Of a stretch of DNA of 64,000 bases, positions 24,446-39,000 are shown one piece after another. The notes under the pieces were generated by a model that ran no database searches, was not told the origin of the DNA, and saw only the letters and a program-made list of their open reading frames with translations. Source of the stretch: Atherinomorus stipes (Eukaryota > Chordata > Actinopteri > Atheriniformes > Atherinidae); contig JALJCO010001435.1 of the NCBI GenBank assembly GCA_023101725.1, forward strand, positions 304,501 to 368,500, given 5' to 3'. How positions within the stretch are numbered: position 1 is the stretch's first letter; every line of letters starts with the position of its first letter. A program made the position numbers and the translations under genes.

Positions 24446-24987
24446 GACTGACCTGAAGTCAGGAAAATTATTAGATATTAAGATGTTTCTGACCCAACAT
24501 CAGCTTCACTACAGGCTGCAGAGATTTGGTCATGTGAGCCTCAAAGATGCATGAGGAAGATATATTGAGACAAAATGCAAGAGTAGATTTTAAATGATCA
24601 TTGGTCACCACTCAGCTGGGGCTCAAACTGGTGCTTTCTACTACAAATTCTGTTTTAAAACTGATTTAAATTCAAGTTTTACTGTTTTTCACCAATTAGT
24701 TTGATAAATTCTAGATTTTATCAATTTATTTCCAGTTGACCAGAACTGGTAACTGTGGGCCCCTAAGGAAAACCCTTAACCCCCTACTGCCCCCCAGGGG
24801 CGACACAATAGAAAAGCCTACTGCTCCCAGTGGAACCAGAATGGGTTAATGCAGAGACTCTGTTGGGATTAATAAAATATTTTTGGATTGTTGCAAGTTT
24901 GAAATTTTTTTTTCTAGTAAATTTTAAATATTTAATTCAAAACTATAGATTTTTAAAAGTAATTATTCTTGCAAAACCAACATGAGC

Positions 24988-25400
24988 TTAAAGGTACAGT
25001 ATGTAAAAAAAAAAAAAAATCAAATGTCAATGGCAGAAAAAAATTGATATATAATTCAAAACTTTCTATTGATGTGTTATCGCTGCACTTCAGTAGCTGT
25101 TACATGTTTATTTTCTTAGAATAAGCCATTTATATCTACTTGCTGGGTGGTGCACATATGAAAGCTGCCATATTTGTGCTGCCATTTTTCCTACGGTGTC
25201 CCTGAATGGACAAAACAATGTGAGGTGAGAACTCTGAACTTTAAAACTGCTGTACCAGCAATAAACACACGGATTAAATGGATCCAGCAGCCTGTGAAGT
25301 TCTGCACAATGACTCAAATTTGAGTCAGGGACATGCTTAAAAATCTGCAAGACACTGGAGCAAGAAGTCTGGATTTGGACTGTCAAAGACCCTGATGGGG
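24988..25400 (+). mobile_element. Truncated TTAA-flanked element, same family as 9484-10236
   Basis: Begins TTAA-AGGTACAGTATG. Shares the TTCTTAGAATAAGCCATTT and GAATGGACAAAACAATG blocks with 60.2-60.4 kb. The right end was not found. Confidence 0.55.
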
Positions 25401-25759
25401 TCTGAATCTGCTAAATGAGGTGTCAATTACTGTTGCTTTCATTTTCATTTCTTTGGCACAACTCAAATGCAGCGTATCGACTTCAGCAAAAGATCCTAAT
25501 TGTCCTTAATGAGCGAAGCTCATTCCCCGTAGTCCTTGCTCCCACATAATATTCATGCAGTCATACTGATCTGACACGAGGGCATTAGTGTCTGCATCAG
25601 TGTGACGATAAATGCTAATTCTTAGATCAAATCACAACTGGTAACCCTTAACCAGTGTGGATGAGTCATACTTTCAGGAATCCCAAAACAATTAACTTCT
25701 TTTTTTTTTTAAAGGTGGATGTGAAGTAACTAAAGCTGGCACGAATCCTCCATTAATTT

Positions 25760-26269
25760 CAGGTTTTCCACTTAGGGTATGAATAAATTCAAGGGAAACT
25801 ACCATTAAAGAAGAGACTAAATTCACAATAGCCATCAAATAAAAAAAAAAACTTAGAAAAAAAATACAATACAAAACTATATTTTTTGAATTGTGGTTGA
25901 CAAACAGAATTTAATAAAATTCCCCAGACAAATTTATGGGGTTCCCATTAGCTACCATCATGGTTGCTACTGTTCCTGAGGTCCATGTGCACATTGAGCA
26001 CAATGCTTTGAACAGTGGGCCCAAATACCTGTGAACAGGTGCAGAAGTGAGAAAGTTACAGAAAACACTTGATTGCAATGATTGTCTTAAAGGGTTGTTC
26101 TACAAAATATTAGTTTTGGGGTCCCATTGTATAGGTTTTGTTTTTAAAATTTCTGTTGAACCACAATTCAAAAGCAATGTCATGATTTCCATAAAATGAC
26201 TACTTTTGCAATTCAACATACCCTCCCATTAAAAATGGGAGGGTATGAATAAATTTAAGAATGACTGTA
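25760..26269. mobile_element. Tc1/mariner-type element, relative of 12787-13283
   Basis: The right end GGTATGAATAAATTTAAGAA then TGACTG-TA is preceded by a small palindrome of CCTCCCATTAA. Internal words are shared with the copies at 12.8 and 58.9 kb. It sits between the converging NASP and GPBP1L1 genes. Confidence 0.5.
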
Positions 26270-26579
26270 TTAACTTTAAGCACTGTGTGGGAAACAAATA
26301 TGCTGATGTAATTGCTTTTTCCTGTGATAAAACAAACAAAAAAACCATGGGAAAAGGCTAAACCTGCACAGTGTTAAGGATACAAACTGGTTCAAACATG
26401 ACTATTACTGTAACACTATTTAAATATTAGACTTTTTTATTCTACATTATTTCAAAATGAGGCCGTTTAGGATTAAAGCAACAATCCTGTCATCTCAGAG
26501 GAACCAGTAAAACTTTCCATTAAATATGTAAAAATCACCACAGTAGCCGGATTCATATTGAAACATATCAGCTTGTCAG

Positions 26580-27033
26580 GAACCAATTTTTATTAATATC
26601 ATTAATAATGTGTCATCAGCATCATCAATGAAATGAGTTAGTCTGTTTAAAGCAGAATCAAGTGTGCATTCATTGCCCTTCTTTTCTTGATGAACACTTC
26701 AGTTCCACAAAGCGGGGAAGAAAAAAGGTGGAGGGAAGAGGTTGAAGGGGAGGGGGGAGTCAAAAAGGTCAGGGACTGCAGTGAAGGAGGAAACGCAGGG
26801 AAAACGACGTCTGGCAGAGCAGGAATCTCCCCCTTCACTGGGATATGATTGGTTTTTCCCTTGTGCAAGAATGACAACAAAAACAAACGGAAAAAAGAAA
26901 AAAAAAAAAGAAAATTTGAAATGGTGCTCTAAAAACAAAGATGAGAGGAAGAAGGGGGATTGCTTGCTGGGATGTGTTGTTGGCTGTTTTTTTTTCTTTT
27001 GTTTTTATTTCATTTTTGTTCCATAAAGCCACG
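26580..27033 (-). other. gpbp1l1: Probable GPBP1L1 3' untranslated region
   Basis: Directly follows the stop (TAA at 27036-27034). Minus-strand AATAAA signals occur near 27009 and near 26593, so either a very short or a roughly 450-base 3'UTR is possible. Confidence 0.5.
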
Positions 27034-30000
27034 TTAGGATTTGATGCAGTCGTCGTCATCAGAGGTCTGGCTGCTGCTACTGGTTTCGGACTCGGAGCCC
27101 TCCTCGACGTGCGCCTCCGCCACACTCCTCCAGGGGGTGAAGTGGAGGGTCACACCTCGTGTCCTCGGGAGAACCCCGTTCCTTTGCATGCCGTTCTTCT
27201 TCAGCTAGTCAAAGCATGGAGAGAATTAGCGACATCATCATCATCTACAGTTATGTATGTGTATGAATGTCACATTAATTCTACATTTTTGGTTTATTTG
27301 AACCTTTTTTTCCTCCCAGAACATTGTCTATATGTCTGACTTCCTTAAAAACAAGAATTTTAGGGCTCAAGTTTGAATAAATTTTGGATTTTTCACATAA
27401 CCACGGTCAAAATTATTCATACAGGCTTAAATATATACATACATCCTATGTGGTATTTGGTAGGGGTGTTTGATAGTGGCTTTCTAAACAATATTTTCTA
27501 TCTCTTAATTTCCGACATCCAATATCAATCAATACCAATATATGCAGACAATTGTGCTAATATTCTGCTTTAAGAGCAAAGATCCCAAAAAAGCCATAAC
27601 TCAGCCAGAGGAGTTCATTTTGGACATCTGGCTGCCATATATCAGATACTAGCAGGTATTAGCCAACATGAGGCTAATTCTAATGTTTCTGACAACTTGC
27701 TAACTTAACCAACAACTTAAAACCAGACACATTATAAGCAGCTTCAAAGCAAGTCAGTCTGTAGCAGCAGCTGCTGCACCGTAGTCACATGACTCTGAAA
27801 GGAATGCTGGGAAATGAAGTTCTTTCCACGATAACAGGTACTTTTCTACATGCTGGACCAATGCTAATCGAATAAGATTTCATTCGTAAAAAATGTCGTG
27901 AAAAAGAACACGACACCAATACTTTCAAATATCAGACTTGCCGATATCAGCTGATAATATCGGTAGGCTGTCAATATTAGCCTGGTACACCAGCCTGACC
28001 AACGCCATGTATGACATACACAGCAAGTCAGTCTGGGTTCCGTCCATTGGGACGTGTTTTCAGGAAATCAAAGATTACATAAAATAGAGGGGCAAAACAA
28101 CGTGTAAACGCTGACTTCCCGCGTTGCCATAGCAACAGAGTGCAGGACTACGCTTAAGGCCGCCAGCTAGTCACTTGCGTGTTTCTCTGATTGGTTCACT
28201 TTCCTCCTGTTAGTCCCGCCTCTCGTCTCGCATTGGAAATCAGTCTCCAGCGGAGGAACCCAGACTGACCTGCCGTGTATCTCATACATGGCGTTAGTCA
28301 GGCTGCTGTACCAGGCAATGGTAGGACATCCCTAGTATTTGGTTAGATGTCCTTTAAGAGCTTTGCCTCCATATTTTTGCTGCCGTCAACATGTTTTAGG
28401 TACAATTCCGGCGATATATTTAATCATTCTTTTAGAGAAAACTGACAGTTTATGGAAACTGGTTGCTGTCTGGGCTCAGAGTATGTGGTATAGGTCTGGG
28501 TTTCAGAATAGCCATTCAACAAGCTTAAAGGTGCAGGGTGGAGCAAAATCAAAGTTTGTGCTGGATAGGTTTCTACAATCTAGCTGCTGATTTGAGGTGA
28601 AGAATTTGGAGATGGTCCCTCTACGTTATTCCATTCACTTTGTGCGAAGCACCAGAACCACTGGAAGTGAAACAGCCTCGGAGAATGCAGTTATCGCCAC
28701 CATGCTTGATGGTGTTCGTGGTTCAAAAGCCTCACTGACTCCTCCAAACATAAATCTTGATGTTGTGGCCAATAAAAAGCTTAGTCGTTGTCTCATATGA
28801 CCAAAAAAAATCTTTCCACAAAGGCATGTGGTTTGTCCATCTGAGAACTTTGGCCCTAATCCTCCTACACACCTGATCCATATGAATGAGTCATCGTGCA
28901 GAACTTGATAGGCTGTTGAATCCATTTGATTTAAATCAGGTGTGCTGGAGTGAGGACACAGAGAAAACCTGCAGGACAGCAGTCCTCATGGATCAGGGTT
29001 CCCCACCACCGTTCTAAAGCAAGAGCTTCTTATTTAGTCAGCACCCTCTAAGAAAACTCGGTTAACTGTGGACAGTGGCACTGATGCTCCAGCAGCAGAT
29101 TCCAGTTCATGGCATTTTAGGCTGTTCTTGCACATTAGGGGTGTGCCAAAGTATCGATACACTGAAATATTGTGATATTTCAAGTTGAAATATCACATCG
29201 ATATATAAAAAATGCTGTATTGATATTTTTTGCAAACGAAATCCCACGTGATTTTGTAAGAACAGTGAGATCTCGCGAGATTTAGTTCTATCTGCAGCGG
29301 TTCAGCATTCAGAAAAGGTTCAGAAAAGTCCCTGCATTAGCACTGATATCTATGTGCAGTCTGCAGGTTCAGGTTTAACTTTAGACACGGTGTAAAGTAC
29401 AAATTAAAATGTGTGTACAGGTTTCATAGACCACCCAGTTGTTTGAGATTATGATGAAATAATGACTTAAATATTTTTTTATATGCTCCCTTAAGAAGAA
29501 CCACCGTGCACTTTGTTTTACCGTTTTGCTCATTTCATATGAACTGATGTCACTTATGTGCTACTGATTTATAATATTTTGTAATTCATTTCACATGGAT
29601 CCACTTTGGTCAATAAATTTTGAATGTCTTCAGGGACAAATACTGTGGTCTATCGTGGATAAATTCATTGCAATATATTGATTTATGCAGAATCACTGTA
29701 TTGTGATATTATCGTTATCGTTGGTAAAATATCGTGATGATATCGCATCGCGAGGCACCTAGTGATTCCCAGCCCTATTGCACATCCTATTTTCCATTTA
29801 TCTGAGATGACAGTTTGGGTCTTCTTTCAGGCCTCTGAAAAGTAGCAGCAGATCCAAATTGTAATTGCTCAAAAGGGACTTTCCTAACATGTAAATATAA
29901 AATTCCCCATATTAGATAGTCACTGAGTTCCTTCAACTTTGGGTATAAGTCAACCCAAAGAGTCCTGTCGAACACTTCCTTTTTATGCTGGGGAAGAGAA

Positions 30001-33000
30001 ACTACCAGCAGTGATACAACCACAGAGACGTTAACAGGCTTGTTAGACCTTCTAGAATCTTCAGCACCGCTTAATATAAGTTAAAAAAAGTAATTTAACT
30101 TAAAAAATGTTTTAGGTGCATGAAGAAAAATAAAAAATAAATTATATACATGTAAAATTCATGGTTTGGTTCGATACTTTAGTGTCACGATTCGATATTT
30201 TTTCCGATACAAAAAAATTGGCGTCATACATAACATGAAAGCCAAAAGCAGTTCCAAACGCCCGACCTGATTGTAGTTACACGCTGATCCAAACGCAGAT
30301 TTTCAACATAGAACTTACCTTCAGAGGACAAGCTGATAAAATAACTTTGAAATTCTGTAGTTTGACATACAGTTCTCACAGTTTAGTACACACCTGTATT
30401 AAACAGTTTGATACAAATACATGTATTGTTGCACCCCTAAAATATATACATACAGTGATGTTGATAGGTACGCGTCCTGCGTCTGACGCATTAAAATCTG
30501 AAAGGACGCATCCGTGTGTCTCAGGGATTCACCCATGAAAAACGACACATTCTGAACAACAACTGTTTAAAATCACAGTAACTGCCTAAAGCAACATTAT
30601 TTTTACCCATGGACTTGTTATTTTAGAGGGCCCTGCTTAAATATAACTTCTTTGAAGCGAAGCCAACATGGACTCAGTCTTACTGACGCTGAATAGTTAT
30701 TTTCGAGACGTCCCTGAACGCAGCAGCTGCATGTCTCACCTTAAGTTTCGTTTTAATGTACTCTGTAGCGAGACTGTTTTAAATCTTTCTTCTGCCGGTT
30801 TAGTGTTCATGGACGTCATTAAGCCAAGAGTTTAATGTTTGCTTGGAGCACGATGCACGACTGCAGATCCCAGCAGCTGGATCAGTTTTTCATCCTGATG
30901 TGATACTACAGCTGCACATGCGCACACCGCGGGTCTGCCTGTGGTTGAAATGGATGTAAGGAGTTTTTTTTTCCCCTCTAAAAAAGAAAGTAAGTCATCT
31001 TTCCTGCTGGTTGTACAATTCAGATAAACCCAGCTAATCAATCAATGAAAACAAAGGGTGGTTATTGATTAAAAAAAAAAACCTTGTGATACATTGTTGG
31101 CAGGACGCCGAGTTCTGGTTGTGTAGCTGTGAAAACATGAACCTATCATTTTCAGTAAAATCATATTCTTTCTGGACCAAAACAAAGTGCAGTAACTGGT
31201 GGTTAATTAACATTCTCCTTTCGGCTGAGTGATGGTGTAGTAACTACTAGTAGAATATTAACTCTGACCTTTGTAGGATTTTTTCAACAAAACCAAATAA
31301 ACACATTTTTATAAAGTTAATTTGGGAATTGTAAATTGATATACTGTTTAGATCTCCAAGGGGATAGTAGGGCTCTGTATTTTACCCATCTCTGTACAGT
31401 TGTACCAGAGAGCAGTGGCCGCTACTTAAAGCACATGGGGAGCGGTTGGTGGGGGTTGAGGACCTTGCTCAGGGGTCCACATTGGTTCACCTGAGTGTCT
31501 TGTCAGGGACTCAACCCGGGTCCTCCGCGCCAAAGCCCGCAACATTACCACCAGGCTGCTCACTCCCCCATTTTTTCCCCAATTGACCTAATTAGTTGCT
31601 GTGGAGAGAAAATTCCTAGCTGGATAGATCTGCATATATATGATGGAGTAACATGTGGCCTCCTGCAGTTTACTGTAGCATTTACATCATTGCATACAGA
31701 TTATTTCAGCAAGAGCACAGTGGTCATGGTAATCCAGTAGGATCATGGTAGTTCATGCCACACAGTCTAGATGTGTTTAAAAGAACTTTGAAATAATGCT
31801 TTTTCAAGCCAGAAAGTCTGGATTTTAACTGGCTTCATGACTTCTCCACTACCTGATGGACAAAATATTGTTATTGAAGGAGAGCCACGCTCCTCCTGTA
31901 ATTTAATCCTAGAGGCATTTAAATTTCATATGCCACTGGCTGTTGTTTTGTAATAGACTTTTCATATTTCAAACATTAATTTCATGTTCCTACATGAATA
32001 TGTGCGTTAATTATAACCATGTCATACCACCATCAACAGAATTAAACACCACAATTGAAAAAATTTGAATAATATTAGAGAAGATGGAAATACTTAAAAA
32101 ATAAATAAATAAATAAAATTGAGGACCCATTGAATTTCACAGGGAACCAATTAAATCGTCACCTGTGGGTCCCGGGGACTCAGTACATTGAAAACCTAAC
32201 ATCATCACTGTACATGTGTGTGTGTAAAATAAAGCCATAACACTTTGTTGTACTAGGCATGTAACTATATGAAAATTAATTTCATGACTGTGACCAAAAT
32301 TATCACGGTTATCGATATTATCGCGGTTTTGGTAAAATTTGCTCAAAATGTTCAGAAAGTACTTATACACACACTAAAATCATTTAACCAAGTTTCAATT
32401 GAAAAAAAATAGTAACAAGCAAAATGGACTTTGTTGGCAGAAACATAATAACATGTAGACATCAAACATAAATGTGCATTAAAGATGCATCTTATGACCA
32501 TATATTCTTCGCTTTATGCAATATTGTAGATAAGAACCAAGAATACTTTTATTCACATTCAGAGCTCAAAACTTGATCTAGTCCGACAGATTTTAGAAGA
32601 ACTGGTCCAGAAAGGAAACTTTAACCGTTTCATGTAGCTTAGTAGAAATCAAATGTTTATATCAGAGCAACACTACCATATTAAATAAGGTAATGTGGCA
32701 GAAACATTTAACTAATACCATAAATAAATAAGTTTTCTCCCAGCATCCTTAAAAAAAAACCCAAAATACATCCAGAATTCAGACTGTCCTTTTAGAAGGG
32801 AAAAAATCTCCAGAGCTTCCATGCAGGTGCCTTTTTCCATGTTTCCAGAGGCCAAACATTGTAAGCTGCATCCAGCTTAGGCCCTTCAAAGTGCAATAAT
32901 CACTGTTTTACGTTAATTAAAATCTGAAACGGTTATACTAATTGTTTGGGAATTACAGGTGTATATCCCGATTTATCTTTTTATCGTTTATTGCTACATC

Positions 33001-36000
33001 CATATTTTGCACAGATATTAAAACCCTGGAAAAGGGACGGTTCAAATTAATCCCAAACTAACGTGACATTTACACCAAACATTGAGTGTTTTCACTTCTG
33101 AGCACAACTACGATGCTGCAGATGGTCTGCATCACCTCACCTGTTCAGTTTTAGTCTGGAACTCTCTCAGTTCGTCCTCTGTCAGAGGCAGGAAGTTGTC
33201 ATCATTTTCTGGGTACTCCTGCCAGCCCATGGCCTTCAGCAACCTAACAAAAAAAAAAAAAAAAAAAAAAAAAAAGCATTATTGTAGTTGTGCGTCTCTG
33301 CGTGTGCATGAATGACGAGCGGTTTGCAGCGTCTCACCTGTGCTCTGCCTCCAGGGAGCTGGACAAGTGTTCAGTGTCTGAGTCACTGAGGGAGTAGGAC
33401 AGACCATTCTCGTGGCAGACTTCCTCGCTGTAGCCTTTAGGCTCCGGGGTGCTGCTTTCACCCTGAAGAGATTCACACCATGGCAAAATGTTAAGAAAAA
33501 AAAAAAAAAAAGAATTGTAATAATCTGACAGTCTTCTGTCATCAAAACAAGTGCGCTGTGCGGTGCGAACATTCGTGAAAATCAGCCCACCTCTCCTGAC
33601 GTTCCTGGGCTGCTGCTCGTCGTCAGCTCCCCGGTGCCTTCGTCCTTCAGAGCTCGCAGAAACTCGCTCTTACGGTCTGGACCACGCCGCATCAACTTCA
33701 GCCTTGATGGAGCGATGTCTATGGGAGGAGTCGTGCTGGAAGGGTGCTGCACGCATCAACAAGAACGGGTTACAAAATCAACTTTCAAATGAAAAAAATT
33801 AATAAATGAATCAAAACTCAACTTTTTAAGTTGACTGTGATGAAACCACCAAGTGTTTGAAATATAGGGAGAGACATTAGAACTTTGAATGAATTTTAAA
33901 TCTTTTATGATGTAATTAAGGCATATGAATCCGGGTAAATGTGTATTTTTTCCCCCCAACACAGGCTTGTGGGGAACAAAACCACTGATGGAGATTCTTT
34001 CCATTTTAAATCAGGTGAAGTTCGTCATCACATGCACAATAAAGGGGGTAGAAAAAAGGAAAAGATTTTCATAAAAATCAAATCTGAACTAATTGCTAAA
34101 ATTAATCCACCTCCCAGCCCTAAAATGATGACATCAAGCTGCCTTCTGCGCGGCCTTTCTCACCTCTTTCTGGGCGTTGTGCTGCGGTGCGCTGACTGGG
34201 GTGCTGGGTTTGGGGGCAGAGACGGGGCTGGTGAAGACTGAATCTCGGCCCGTTACGTGAAGGCCAGACTTTGTGATCTCTCTACCGCCGGATTTCCACT
34301 GGGTGCTCTGGAAGAACAAACACGTGCATCCAGAACTCGTCACACACATTTGCTTGATAAGCTCATTTTGTATGTCAGCTGAAGCAGCTCAGAGCATCAC
34401 TGTCTCTCATACTTTGGTGGGGGCCACAGCAGGCTTCGGGACCAGGTTCTTGTAGACGCTGGAGCCGGTGATGGGAGTCTTGCTGCCATTGGTGGGCAAG
34501 GCGCCGGCAGTGGCAAACCCCGCAGAGAAGGCTGTGCTCGGGTCCTCCTTGGAGACCTTCTTGATAACCAGCATTTTGGACACCATCTGTTTGCCACTGG
34601 GGGGATTTTCTGGAACAAGAAATTCAGACAGTAGGCGAACGATTAATGAACCAGTAAATCAACCACAAGTTTAATCTTAACTATTATAAAAGGCAGATGG
34701 GAGGTTCTTACCCCACACCCCTGCATGGGGGGCGACTGTGCGCATCTGAGTCCCAGGCTTTCCAGTTGTTTCAGGGTTGAGGGAAGGCTGGAAAGACAAA
34801 TGCAGCACTGTTATTAAATATTTTAGCCTAAAAAATATATTAAATTGAATTTTTATAGTTTACACCCCCAGCAAAAAACAAGAAAAATACTTATGAGCTC
34901 GATCCGGACAGAAATGAGTGAAAATGAACAAACAGGGACGTCTACTCACAAAGTCCTCTTCCACAAACTTCAGCTTGTCATCCTTGCTGTCTTTGCGTTC
35001 CTCGTTGGGAAACTTGTCCTGGTACGAGGTTCCCTTGCGGGAATGGAAGTTGCCATTGCGCTGCCTGTGCCCCCCCTGCCTGTCCCTGTCGCCTGCTCCC
35101 CGCTTGGGATGGCGTCCCTGGTGGTGGTGGCTATCCTGGGCACCCCTCGGGGCTCCATGCCAGCTGGGTGTTTCCTTCCAACAAGAGCCCCCTGCCAGCC
35201 CACCATGTCCTCCTTTGGCCACTCCAGAGTCCACAGAGTCGTGTCTCAGTAGCAGCGAAGGCTGCTGCCAACCATCACCTTCACAAAAACAGCACACGGT
35301 ACACAAAACATCCTAATTACGATGAAGCAAAGCCAAATATCAAGCGTCTTAACATTGATCGGCTGATGACTCATGAAGTTTAAACTTGGTGCAGCTAATT
35401 TTAGTGTGTGAGGAGGTGTGTTTCTGGTTGGGAAGCCTTCACTGGTTTCCAGTTCGCTCATTTAAATCAAGAATAGGATTTATGGATAAAGGCCAACATG
35501 TAACATCTACATTAGCATACAAACATGATGCTGCGCATCTGTAACGGCAAGTGTTATGAGAAAGACAGAAAGAAAAAGAGAAAGAAAGAAAGAGATTTGA
35601 TATTACCAAAAAGAAAAAACGAAAGAAAGAAAAAGAATTGACATTACAAAAGAGAAAGAAAAAAGAAAGCAAGAAAAAGAATTGATATGAGAGAAAAAAA
35701 GAGAATTGATATGAGAAAGGAAGTAAGAGACAAAAAGGAGAAAGAATTAATTGATATTACGAGAAAGAAAAAGATTTGATATGAGAAAAATAAAGAGAGA
35801 GAGAAAGAGAGAGAGAGAGAACCGACTATGGGTGGAAAAATGTGATCACAAATCCTAAATCCTGCATCTCAGTCTTCAGAGTGAACTTCACAAAGGAGGT
35901 GAAAACATCAGGAACCAGTAAGACCAGTGTAAGTCCTTTTATTCAGACTGGGTGATCTGGTGTCTGAATCATTTCCAAAACAAAGCTTCACACCTGAAAG

Positions 36001-39000
36001 GGACTGAAGAGAGGGGCTGGGAGATCATATGATCGTAATTCCTGAATCAAACACAACAGCCAATCAGAAGCAACCCCTTCCTGCTCCATTTCTCTCTGCA
36101 AGTTGCCGGAAAACTTAAAGTCAGGTGGCAGAACGATCGAACATGGAGCAGCAAACAACCACTGCCGCTGTGGAATTCATGGCTGAACGAGCTCAAGTCC
36201 CTATCCGAGTTTATGTTCACCGCTAAGCTTTAGCTCTGGTTAAGAAGGTTAAGTTAACCAAGTACTACAACCCAAAAGGGGGGAGGGGGGGGGGGGGGGG
36301 GCCCGTAAAAGTTACCAAAGTTGCAGCAGTTTGTAAAAAGCACAGACAGGGATGTTTCAGTGATAGATGCATGTGTGCATGTGTAAGTACATATTAGATG
36401 GAGTACTCTTACTGGAGTTTATATTGTCCTGTGTGTTTGAATGTGAGAGCATACGGAGGTCTTAATTCTGTATGTTTGTGGATGGATGACTGTAGAAAGG
36501 CCCAACCAGGGACAGGAGTTAAAAATTAGCTAGAAACTCTTTGTACATCTCATTAATAGCAAATCTTGTTTGTTAATATGTTTGATCGCACTGTCCCTGT
36601 CAAATACATAAAATTTAAATAGACTTCAGACATGAGTTAGACAGCCGTCATCTCAGCTCATCATCCAAAGATGAGCTCTTTGTTAAGAAGTTGCTCTACG
36701 TTGGTTGTGCGAGGTATGCCATAAATACGTTTAATCATTTAATTCAGACCATCCAAGCGATTATACGGAAAGCATGAAAACGCGAGCGGTCTGCACAGTT
36801 TGCAACTAGACCTAACACCAGCAGTTTAGCCACTACTCGTGGTTAAGCCACACGACTGAAACGGCTTCATCTTTTGCAGCCTTTGTGCCGTGAGAGCAGC
36901 TTTTAAAGAGGAGCAAAAGTTTTGTTTGGGTTGGCATCACGCCGGGCTTTCGGGGAAAAAAATATGATGCACATAGCAGAACTTGATCATAAAGACACCC
37001 TCAAGCGACCAATTTGTTTGTTTTGCATATCTTCAGTAGACTAGTATGTCTTTGTATGATGATAAAATATTAAACTAATTTCAACTTTCATAAATTTTCA
37101 GGTCAAAAGCTTTAACACTGACAGTATTTTTTTTTTTTTCCCTCTGCCTCCTAAGAAAAAGTTACGTTAAGCTTCTTAAGGGCACACACTGGCCAATGTC
37201 CATTAATGGCCTGTAAATATTATCTAAAAATGAAAAGTTGCCATTTTCTTTCATGGCTGTCATCACAGACTTCTGGCCTAACCATCAATATCAAAAAATC
37301 AGTGAGTTATAAAATTTTAACCCTTTAAATTCCACTTTGCATACACGCTGCCCAACTTCCAAAAACTGAAAATGGGGTTAAAATAAATGTGATTAACGAA
37401 AAAAAAAATTTTGTGCAGGATTATAGAGCCTGGAGTATTTAAAAAAGGTATAAAAATGTTTTTGATGCATCTATACTATTTGTGTTACAGTGGTTTTTAA
37501 AAAAAAAGTTCGTTAGCTTCTTAAGGGCACGGACTGGCCAATGGCCTGTAAATACTGTGTAAAAATTAAATGCTGAATTTTTTTTTTCATGGCTGTCATC
37601 ACTGACTTCTGGCCTAACCATCAATACCAAAAAAATTCAAAAAGTTTCAAAATTTTAACCCTTTAAGTTCCAGTTTGTACACACAATGCTCCCATTGCCT
37701 AAAACTGAAAAGTGGGTTATAATAAGTAAAAAATAGCCTGTAGGTGGCAGGCAATTATTAGGTACACAGAGCAGACCTAAGCATAGATCATAGCAACCAC
37801 AATTAAAAAAGCTCAATGGGAAGTTGTTTCATGATAAAATGCAAAAAAATATGGGAAAAATTCCAGTTTGAACAGGAATGGCAGTGCATTACAGAGAGGG
37901 AACTAAATTCCCTGCAAAAGACTGACCTAAATAATTAGCTGTTTTTTATGCATGTGATCTGACTGATCAAAATGCTTGAAAAAAAACAACAACTCTAAAA
38001 TTACAAATTTGAGACCCTTTCACGCTCAAATAACCTCCATGAAAGAAGAAAAAGATTTTTTACTTCATTGGATGTGTTAGCATTTTTGAGTTTTTGAAGG
38101 ACTCTGATTTGCTGAAATAACATTGAAGTCTATGGGTTTTTTCATCACTAAGGTAAAAAGCGGGGCCCCTTTTGAGTAAATGGTCTTATGTCATGGAAAA
38201 CAGTTCAAACTAAATCATTGAAGTGTAGAGCAAGTGTGTGAAGTGAAAAATTTTATCCTAAAAATTTATTCTGAAATGGCATTTGATTATAGAAAGGTCA
38301 TTTTCAATGCAAGTCAATGTGGCACGGATTGGCACTAAGGAGGAAATGAGGTATATTTTAGTTAAAGACCTTAGAAAAAGAGTTAGGCAACTCATCTTCT
38401 AGAATATCATGAGTCAAGCCAAAATACACACCTTGACCAAGTTTTATGCTATTTGCATTTGTAGAAAAAAGGTTACAACATAAAAGGTTACTCACTACCC
38501 TTCAGAAAGCTTAAGAAGCTATGAGGGTTAAAGTGATAAAAATCAAGATCAGCTGATACGTAAAAATATATTGATCATTATTTTTGCTTTATCACCCAGT
38601 CCTAAAAGAGAACCATCCAGGGCCTTCCAGATGTGCCATCTGATGGGATTTTGTTTCCAGGCTGTATTAATTTGCAAGAGCGCCACACAGATAACACACT
38701 GCTTCTCTTTCTGTTGTTTTCAGCTGGATTCATTCAGATTAACTCCTTCATCACGAGGCCTTATTTTACTGCCTCCTGTCCAAAGTAAAATGAAGTATAT
38801 ATTCAGAATTACAAGGATGATGTGTATTATTTTGGTCTCAAAGGAAACCAAGACATGTGAGATTACTACAGAAGTCAGGGCTGTACGCTTAGCTTTTTCA
38901 CTAGGAGCACTAGTGCTCCCAAATGAAAAAATTTAGGAGCACAGAAAAAAATTTAGGAGCACTATGAATTTTCTTAAATAGCACATTTAAATATTACTAA

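Noticed and set aside
34845..35316. Plus-strand frames of 130-135 residues
   Set aside because: Antisense shadows of the GPBP1L1 exon 35278-34950.
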